Shown here: piece after piece, positions 7,087 through 11,842 of the stretch
Layout of the letters: each line of letters opens with the position of its first letter
Position numbering within the stretch: position 1 is the first letter of the stretch
Assembly (NCBI GenBank): GCA_050732575.1
Contig: JBOHRF010000144.1
Coordinates: 1-11,842, forward strand
DNA: 11,842 nucleotides
Direction of reading: 5' to 3'
From: JBBDWZ01 sp050732575
Lineage (GTDB): Bacteria; Gemmatimonadota; Gemmatimonadetes; Longimicrobiales; RSA9
Notes under the pieces: generated by a model
Databases searched by the model: none
The model's input: only the letters and a program-made list of their open reading frames with translations
What the model was told of the DNA's origin: nothing
Translations under genes and position numbers: made by a program

Positions 7087-8430
7087 ATGGCCAACGAGTC
7101 GCTGACCGTAACCGACAACCGAACCGGCAGGCAGTACGATCTGCCGATTTCGTACGGAATCTACCAGGACGACGGCGCCTACATTCGCGGCACGGATCTG
7201 CGCAAAATCAAGGCATCCGAACAAGACTTCGGTCTGCTTTCCTACGATCCGGCCTTCATGAATACGGCCTCTTGCCGCAGCGCAATGACCTACATCGATG
7301 GCGACCGCGGCATCCTGCGTTACCGCGGTTATCCCATCGAGGAACTGGCCGAGAAGAGCACGTTCCTGGAGGTTGCCTTCTTGCTGTTGGTTGGTGAGCT
7401 GCCCAGCGCGGAGCAACTGGCGCAATGGCAGTGGCACATAACGCATCACACCTTCCTGCATGAAAACGTAAAGAAGTTAATGGATGCGTTTCATCATGAC
7501 GCGCATCCCATGGGCATCCTGGTCAGCACGGTGGCGGCACTATCCACATTCTATCCGGAGAGCCGGCAGGTACTCGATTCCGAAGTACGCATGAAACAAA
7601 TCCACCGGCTGATCGCCAAGCTGCCCACCGTCTCTGCCTTTGCCTACCGTCACAGTGTGGGATTGCCGTACGCGTATCCGGACAACGATCTGAGTTACGC
7701 AGGCAACTTCTTGAACATGATGTATCGGATCTCGGAGCCGAAGTATGACCCCGATCCAGTCCTGGAACGCGCACTGGACGTGCTGTTCATACTGCATGCG
7801 GATCACGAGCAAAACTGCAGCACCAGCGCCATGCGCGGCGTGGGCAGCTCGCAGGCCGATCCCTACGTTTCCGTGGCCGCGGCTGCCGCTGCGCTTTATG
7901 GTCCCTTGCATGGCGGTGCCAACGAACAGGTGCTGTTAATGCTGCGCGAGATTGGCAGCACGGATCGGATTGGCGAATACGTGCGGCGCGTCAAGCAAGG
8001 TGAGATGCGACTGATGGGCTTCGGCCATCGCGTGTACAAGAACTACGATCCGCGCGCCAAGATTCTGCGTAAGATGGCTGCACAGGTGTTCGAGGTCACG
8101 GGCAAGAACCCGCTGCTCGATATTGCCGTCGAGCTGGAGCGCATCAGCCTGGAAGATGACTATTTCGTGACCCGCAAGCTTTATCCCAACGTGGACTTCT
8201 ACTCCGGCATCATCTACCAGGCCATGGGTTTCCCGGTCGAGATGTTCCCCGTGCTGTTTGCCATTCCGCGCACGGCCGGCTGGCTGGCGCAGTGGAATGA
8301 GATGATGATGGACAATGAGCAGAAGATCAGCCGGCCGCGCCAGATCTATACGGGTGCCGACCAGCGCGATTATGTTCCGCTTGGTAGACGGAAGGAAGCC
8401 AGCGTTCCCGAGGGTCTGATGGTTGGGTAG
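7087..8430 (+). CDS. gltA: Citrate synthase
   Basis: Catalyses condensation of acetyl-CoA with oxaloacetate to citrate, the entry step of the tricarboxylic acid cycle, in the cytosol. The 447-residue chain covers the full bacterial hexameric-type enzyme, including an N-terminal extension of about 65 residues before the core. Catalytic residues are in place: H275 in YGPLHGGANE, H314 in GFGHRVYKNYDPRAK and D370 in LYPNVDFYSGIIY, with spacing close to H264/H305/D362 of the E. coli enzyme. HADHEQNCS (237-245) precedes the substrate site. AGGAG lies 5 bases before the ATG. It is transcribed alone or with the HD-GYP-type gene, which begins over 100 bp later. No intrinsic terminator follows it directly. 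Confidence 0.97.
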   Translation: MANESLTVTDNRTGRQYDLPISYGIYQDDGAYIRGTDLRKIKASEQDFGLLSYDPAFMNTASCRSAMTYIDGDRGILRYRGYPIEELAEKSTFLEVAFLLLVGELPSAEQLAQWQWHITHHTFLHENVKKLMDAFHHDAHPMGILVSTVAALSTFYPESRQVLDSEVRMKQIHRLIAKLPTVSAFAYRHSVGLPYAYPDNDLSYAGNFLNMMYRISEPKYDPDPVLERALDVLFILHADHEQNCSTSAMRGVGSSQADPYVSVAAAAAALYGPLHGGANEQVLLMLREIGSTDRIGEYVRRVKQGEMRLMGFGHRVYKNYDPRAKILRKMAAQVFEVTGKNPLLDIAVELERISLEDDYFVTRKLYPNVDFYSGIIYQAMGFPVEMFPVLFAIPRTAGWLAQWNEMMMDNEQKISRPRQIYTGADQRDYVPLGRRKEASVPEGLMVG

Positions 8431-8487
8431 TTGTCTCCTGATTCATTTTCCCGCATCTGAACCGGCTGAGCGGAACAAATATTGACA

Positions 8488-8530
8488 ATCTGCGGGGTGC
8501 GGGGCATCCATTGTGTCCCTCCCCGCAGAT
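8488..8530 (+). repeat. 10-bp perfect inverted repeat upstream of the HD-GYP-type gene
   Basis: ATCTGCGGGG (8488-8497) and CCCCGCAGAT (8521-8530) are perfect inverted copies separated by 23 bases. A TTGACA hexamer (8482-8487) abuts the left arm. The structure ends 14 bases before the preferred ATG at 8545. There is no T-run after it, so it is not an obvious terminator of the citrate synthase gene. It could be an operator or a leader hairpin. Confidence 0.75.
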
Positions 8531-8544
8531 CCTGGGCCCTACGT

Positions 8545-10827
8545 ATGTCTGTCAACTACGGTTTACGGTTCGAGACCATGGAGTCGGCTTTCGTTTCCAA
8601 CGAGGACGCAAGTCTGTTCGTTCAGCTTGCGCAGGCCTATCGGGATGCCGGCGACTATGACCGCGCATTCCGCATCCTGCGCCGCGGGATCGAGCAACAT
8701 CCAGGGTACGGACCGGGTTACGAAATCCTGGGGCGGACGCTGCTCGATCGCGGACGCGTAGCCGAATCGGCTTTTTGCTTCGAGCGGCTCATGGAGATCG
8801 ATCCCAGCAATGCCATTGCACGGGGTGCACTGGACGAAATTGCAAGGCGTCTCCGTGAGGCGCCGGTAACGCGCTCAGCGCCACCGGCCGCAGCGCCTTC
8901 ATCACCTGTGGCGATGCCCTACGCATCGCCCAGTGCACCGACTCGGCCGCCGTCGTTCGATGGCCCATCGCTGTGGCCGACGCCCGATCCTGGCGCCGGA
9001 TACGCACCGTTCCCGCCGCTGCCACCGCCGCCGGCGCCGTCCGCGCCGCCACCGGAAGCTGCGCGGCCGCCGGCACCGCCATCATGGTCGGGACCCTTCC
9101 CGCCACCGGTCGTGCCGCCCGTACAGTCAACGAATGCGCCGATCCGACGGACGCAGGAAGATCGGATGCCCTGGGAGTCCGAATCGCCTGTGCAGAATGG
9201 AGTCGCCTCCACGGCATCGCCGGCGTTCAGCCCGCCGCCGGCAGCCCCGCCCAGTGCACAGCCAGAGCCACCGCCGGTCGCGTCAGCAGCACCGCCTGCG
9301 AGCACGCCGCCGGTGAGCGCGCCGCCGGTGAGCACGGCGCCGGTCGCAGCACCGCCCGTCAGCGAACCGACACGGCCGGTTTCGAGTGTGCCAGCCGGTC
9401 CGCCCGCGGTCGCCCTGGAAGCCGAGGTGCTGGAGGCTTCTCTGAAGCAGGGTCAGGCGCAGGACCAGACGGCGGAATCGGCACGCATCTCGGGCTTGCT
9501 CGATCCAGCCGCTGTTGCGCTTTCCGATTTGTTGGTGGGTCTGGTCGAATATCGAGACCCGTTCTTCCGTGGCAACACGAGCCTGACGCGCCTCCTGGCC
9601 ACCGCCATTGCGCGCGATCTCGAGCTTCCGGAAGAAGACGTCAACGCCATTGCACTGGGCGCCGTACTGCGTGACCTGGGTCAGTTCCCGCTGCGCAGTG
9701 TGCTGAACCGACCCGGCCTCGAGCTGCCGCCGGGTGCACGGAAGAACATGGAAAGGCACGTCGAGACCGCGCTCGACATGCTGACCGGGATTCAGCTGCC
9801 CGACATTACCCGGGACACCATCCGCTTCCATCACGAGCGGTGGGACGGAGCCGGCTACCCGGACGGACTGAAAAGCGAGGCCATTCCGCTCGGTGCCCGG
9901 ATTGTCGCCGTGGCCGACTCCTTCAGTGCCATGATCTCGGCTCGGCCACACCGCCTGCCCAAGCGCGTACCTGCAGCCATCGAAGAACTGCGCGCAGGCG
10001 CGGGCACGCACTACGATGCGCGCGTCCTGGATGCGCTATTGCACGTGGTCAATGCCACCCATTGGCGGGGCCCCGGTTTCTCGCTCCGGCATCACGTGCT
10101 GATTGTCGATTCGGACGAGGCGCGCGCCATGGTGATCGCGACTCGACTGTGCTCGCATGGCTACCTGGCGGAAGCCACCTTCAACGTGGCGGCCGCGCAG
10201 GAACGGCTCGAGCACGCGCACATCGTGGCGCTGATCATCTCGAGTGACCTGCCAGGCGAGGAAGAGGCCAGCCTGCTGCGTCAGGTGCGGGAGACCGCGC
10301 GCATTGCCATGATCCCCGTCATAATGACCGATACCGGTGTCACTGAGCGCGTCCCGCTGCTCGAATCCGGAGCCGATGTCTGCCTCAACCGCGGCGCCAG
10401 CTTCGAGGAACTGAAAGCCACGCTCGAGGCCTTCCTGCGTCGCGAAGGAAAGACCGTTCCGCAGGGCGGCGCCAGGTCGGTGGATGCCGGTTGGTCACGG
10501 CTGCGCGGTGACATTCACGACTTCCCGCTCAACTGGTTGATGCAGGTGCTGCACTACGACTCACGAACAGCGGCCATCTTCATTGTGAGTGAGCGCGATG
10601 AAGGCGTGATCTATCTCGATCGCGGCACGCCGCGTCACGCACAAACGCGTTTCCTGAGCGGCGAAGAAGCCTTCCGCAACATGCTGACCTGGAAGAGCGG
10701 CACCTTCAGCGTAGATCCGGATGCACGCACGGAAAACCAGACCATCCGACTCTCACTCATGAACCTGCTCCTGGAAACCGCTGTGGTGGAAGACCACGCC
10801 AGTTTCTTTGGCCAGGTCCAGACGTGA
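8545..10827 (+). CDS. TPR / Pro-rich linker / degenerate HD-GYP / pseudo-receiver / PATAN (DUF4388) fusion protein
   Basis: A 760-residue cytosolic protein with five regions. Residues 17-106 form TPR-like helices (LFVQLAQAYRDAGDYDRAFRI and following). A Pro/Ala linker spans 107-289. An HD-GYP-type domain (about 310-500) keeps FHHERWDGAGYPDGL (428-442) and the late VADSFSAM aspartate but reads RDLGQ where the HDxGK doublet should be. A receiver-like domain (about 517-634) starts HHVLIVDSDEA and has serine at the phospho-acceptor position and arginine (R616) in place of the conserved lysine. A DUF4388/PATAN domain (about 651-749) starts LRGDIHDFPLNWLMQVLHYD. The architecture suggests a scaffold or sensor in signalling, not an active phosphodiesterase. 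The start is uncertain: ATG 8545 is used, ATG 8578 and TTG 8482 are in frame, and none has a clear ribosome site. A strong terminator follows. Confidence 0.88.
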   Translation: MSVNYGLRFETMESAFVSNEDASLFVQLAQAYRDAGDYDRAFRILRRGIEQHPGYGPGYEILGRTLLDRGRVAESAFCFERLMEIDPSNAIARGALDEIARRLREAPVTRSAPPAAAPSSPVAMPYASPSAPTRPPSFDGPSLWPTPDPGAGYAPFPPLPPPPAPSAPPPEAARPPAPPSWSGPFPPPVVPPVQSTNAPIRRTQEDRMPWESESPVQNGVASTASPAFSPPPAAPPSAQPEPPPVASAAPPASTPPVSAPPVSTAPVAAPPVSEPTRPVSSVPAGPPAVALEAEVLEASLKQGQAQDQTAESARISGLLDPAAVALSDLLVGLVEYRDPFFRGNTSLTRLLATAIARDLELPEEDVNAIALGAVLRDLGQFPLRSVLNRPGLELPPGARKNMERHVETALDMLTGIQLPDITRDTIRFHHERWDGAGYPDGLKSEAIPLGARIVAVADSFSAMISARPHRLPKRVPAAIEELRAGAGTHYDARVLDALLHVVNATHWRGPGFSLRHHVLIVDSDEARAMVIATRLCSHGYLAEATFNVAAAQERLEHAHIVALIISSDLPGEEEASLLRQVRETARIAMIPVIMTDTGVTERVPLLESGADVCLNRGASFEELKATLEAFLRREGKTVPQGGARSVDAGWSRLRGDIHDFPLNWLMQVLHYDSRTAAIFIVSERDEGVIYLDRGTPRHAQTRFLSGEEAFRNMLTWKSGTFSVDPDARTENQTIRLSLMNLLLETAVVEDHASFFGQVQT
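9304..9363 (+). repeat. 15-bp tandem repeat inside the proline-rich linker
   Basis: Four consecutive 15-bp units, the first two nearly identical (ACGCCGCCGGTGAGC and GCGCCGCCGGTGAGC), encode the pentapeptides TPPVS, APPVS, TAPVA and APPVS (residues 254-273). The repeat is in frame and probably arose by slippage within the linker. Confidence 0.8.
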
Positions 10828-10853
10828 CGCGTGAGGCGTGACGCGATACGGGA

Positions 10854-10882
10854 GCGGCCGGGGTGACCCGGCCGCTTTTTTT
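10854..10882 (+). terminator. Intrinsic terminator after the HD-GYP-type gene
   Basis: GCGGCCGGG (10854-10862), loop GTGA (a GNRA-type tetraloop) and CCCGGCCGC (10867-10875) form a perfect 9-bp GC-rich stem, followed by seven T (10876-10882). It lies 26 bases after the stop and separates this gene from the cupredoxin gene. Confidence 0.93.
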
Positions 10883-11010
10883 GGGAGGGTCTGCGACTCG
10901 AAACGGATTAACGGACGTTGCTGTTCTGTAGCCCAATACCACTATTCTTGACGGAAGGCGTTGTGGCCGTTCGTTTACCAGACGCGCCGGGTATTGCCGG
11001 ATCGTTGGTG

Positions 11011-11040
11011 TTGACGAATTCCGGGCTCAATCGTTCTACA
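11011..11040 (+). promoter_or_regulatory. Candidate promoter for the cupredoxin gene
   Basis: TTGACG (11011-11016, 5 of 6 bases of the -35 consensus) is followed after 18 bp by TCTACA (11035-11040, a weak -10). A similar TTGACG also occurs at 10948 with no recognisable -10. A promoter is expected here because a strong terminator lies upstream, but the exact site is a guess. Confidence 0.3.
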
Positions 11041-11089
11041 AAGAGCGCGCATAGACGGGAGCCACACTACAACCGGAGGGAATCCAGTG

Positions 11090-11437
11090 ATGTCCAAACG
11101 CTGGCAATTGATTGGGCTGGTCGCCTTTGCACTTCTACCTGGTTGCTCGGATTCGACTGACCCCGCCAACGACACGCGCACGGTACGCATGTTGGCCGCG
11201 ACGTTCAGTCCGGCCGAAGTCACCGTCACGGTCGGTCAATCGGTCACCTGGACGAACGATCTGGCCATCGCCCACACCATCACACCTGCCAACCCGGCAC
11301 AGGCAGGCGCGTGGACCAATATCATTGTGCCGGCTACGACCGGCTTCGCCACGGCAGTTCGCATGGACGTGGCGGGCACGTTCAACTACAGCTGCACACT
11401 GCATGCAGGCATGAACGGTCGCGTCATCGTGCAATGA
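11090..11437 (+). CDS. Lipoprotein cupredoxin (plastocyanin/amicyanin-like)
   Basis: A small blue-copper-type electron carrier or copper-binding protein of 115 residues, exported and lipid-anchored. The signal sequence MSKRWQLIGLVAFALLPGC ends in a lipobox (LPGC, C19; proline at -2 is slightly unusual), followed by a short Ser/Asp/Asn-rich spacer. The fold begins at TVRMLAATFSPAEVTVTVGQSVTWTN. Four type-1 copper ligands are visible: H62 in AIAHTI, then C102, H105 and M108 in YSCTLHAGMNG. The C-x2-H-x2-M spacing is that of amicyanin-like proteins. GGAGGG (11075-11080) is the ribosome site; the overlapping in-frame GTG at 11087 is an equally well-spaced start that adds one residue. The gene stands alone between a strong terminator and a large hairpin. 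Its redox partner is unknown. Confidence 0.92.
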   Translation: MSKRWQLIGLVAFALLPGCSDSTDPANDTRTVRMLAATFSPAEVTVTVGQSVTWTNDLAIAHTITPANPAQAGAWTNIIVPATTGFATAVRMDVAGTFNYSCTLHAGMNGRVIVQ

Positions 11438-11444
11438 CCAGCAC

Positions 11445-11530
11445 CACGTTCACGTTTTCGCTCTCGTTCACGCTCACGGCTGTTCCTGGCAACGGCCGTG
11501 AACGAAAACGAGAGCGTGACCGTGAACGTG
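11445..11530. repeat. Large imperfect hairpin built from hexamer repeats
   Basis: Arms 11445-11484 and 11491-11530 pair around a 6-base loop (CCTGGC). Over the outer 36 positions 30 match exactly, and the inner four add three pairs and one G-T. The left arm is a run of related hexamers (CACGTT, CACGTT, TTCGCT, CTCGTT, CACGCT, CACGGC). It begins 7 bases after the cupredoxin stop and has no T-run, so it is not a standard intrinsic terminator. Confidence 0.85.
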
Positions 11531-11623
11531 CGCAGTTGCCTCCGTGTAAAACAACGTAACTTCTGCCGGCGACCACGCCCGCGTGTACGGCCACCATCCT
11601 TTCCACTACCAGATTGAGCGCAT

Positions 11624-11842
11624 TCAGTTCATGGGCAGTGACTGGTTGTCATGCGTGGGCACGGCCGTGGCCACGTCCGCGCTCACCATGAAGCCCGGGC
11701 TCGCTCCCAGGTAGGCCGGAGCATCCAGACGGGGGCCGGGCTTGTACTCAAATTGTCCAGGTGTGCTAACCGCGCGTTCTAATGGCTGGGCCGTGGCGCG
11801 CCACCTACAACTGAGCCTTCCTAGGAAGGATGTTTTAACGGC
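11624..11842 (-). CDS. Possible C-terminal part of an unrecognised protein, cut by the window edge
   Basis: A minus-strand frame is open from the window edge to a TGA at 11624, giving 72 residues without an in-frame start suitable for the whole. The last 45 codons have strongly GC-biased third positions and read plausibly as protein (QFEYKPGPRLDAPAYLGAS, then PGFMVSADVATAVPTHDNQS, ending LPMN). The first 25 or so codons use rare types (CTA, AGG, AGT, TGT, TTA) and overlap two perfect palindromes, so that part may be non-coding or damaged. I do not recognise the family. A competing plus-strand frame at 11583-11714 (43 residues) is less convincing. It could also be a gene remnant. Confidence 0.35.
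   Translation of the reverse strand, partial: AVKTSFLGRLSCRWRATAQPLERAVSTPGQFEYKPGPRLDAPAYLGASPGFMVSADVATAVPTHDNQSLPMN
11793..11829. repeat. Pair of perfect palindromes
   Basis: GTGGCGCGCCAC (11793-11804) and CCTTCCTAGGAAGG (11816-11829) are 12- and 14-bp perfect palindromes with centres 24 bp apart. They may be protein-binding sites; nothing in the window identifies the protein. Confidence 0.6.

Noticed and set aside
6254..7105. 283-codon open frame on the plus strand
   Set aside because: It is antisense to the well-supported BtuF-like gene and overlaps the citrate synthase start. Its translation shows no family motif. Long antisense frames are expected in GC-rich genes.
6772..7461. 229-codon minus-strand frame spanning the divergent intergenic region
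   Set aside because: It overlaps both citrate synthase and the cobalamin-binding gene, which have strong family evidence.
8973..9674. Long open frames in both other plus frames and on the minus strand across the proline-rich linker
   Set aside because: They arise from the repetitive GC-rich codons of the linker. The minus-strand version is a low-complexity Gly/Ala run.
10823..10845. Direct repeat CGTGACGCG around the stop of the HD-GYP-type gene
   Set aside because: Only two 9-bp copies 5 bp apart in GC-rich sequence, likely chance.
10948..10976. Promoter with TTGACG, or an ECF-like GGAA/CGTT pair, upstream of the cupredoxin gene
   Set aside because: No -10 hexamer at the right distance, and the ECF-like pair matches only short cores.
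11445..11530. Hairpin as an intrinsic terminator of the cupredoxin gene
   Set aside because: No T-run follows either arm, and the arms are far longer than a usual terminator stem.
11583..11714. 43-residue plus-strand frame starting at GTG
   Set aside because: No ribosome site, short, and antisense to a frame with better third-position bias. The choice of strand is not fully settled.

Overview
The window looks like a stretch of chromosome from a GC-rich, Gram-negative-type (diderm) bacterium. An outer-membrane beta-barrel protein with a C-terminal phenylalanine and a lipoprotein cupredoxin both indicate an outer membrane. The mix of TPR/TolB-like membrane proteins, an HD-GYP/PATAN fusion and a soluble cobalamin-binding family protein would fit Gemmatimonadota or a related phylum. 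That placement is inference from gene style, not from a marker gene. I see no transposase, integrase, phage gene, CRISPR array, tRNA or rRNA.

Left part (25-3905): an AraC-family regulator (minus) is divergent from a small secreted outer-membrane beta-barrel protein (plus). That gene runs stop-to-stop, with no spacer, into a large convergent membrane protein that has three predicted transmembrane helices, a TolB/FlgO-like domain and a long TPR-type helical region.

Middle part, minus strand (3992-6982): read in the direction of transcription, a cytosolic BtuF-like cobalamin-binding protein, a thioredoxin-fold protein with a CNHC motif, a secreted NTF2-like/DUF3471-like protein, and the 16S rRNA methyltransferase RsmD, followed by the TPR protein. 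All five genes run the same way with gaps of about 50-130 bp, so partial co-transcription is possible. A 12-bp tandem repeat between the NTF2-like gene and rsmD places five TAA codons in phase.

Right part, plus strand (7087-11437): citrate synthase is divergent from the cobalamin-binding gene. Next comes a 760-residue multidomain protein: TPR, a long Pro/Ala linker, an HD-GYP domain without its HD doublet, a receiver domain without its phospho-acceptor, and a DUF4388/PATAN domain. It ends at a strong intrinsic terminator. A lipoprotein cupredoxin follows, with a large imperfect hairpin just after its stop. The last 400 bp hold that hairpin, two perfect palindromes and an open frame on the minus strand that runs off the window.

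Most genes are ordinary housekeeping or common families. The observations most worth a second look are the doubly degenerate HD-GYP/receiver/PATAN protein, the hexamer-patterned hairpin after the cupredoxin, the in-phase stop-codon repeat, and the palindrome pair at the right edge.
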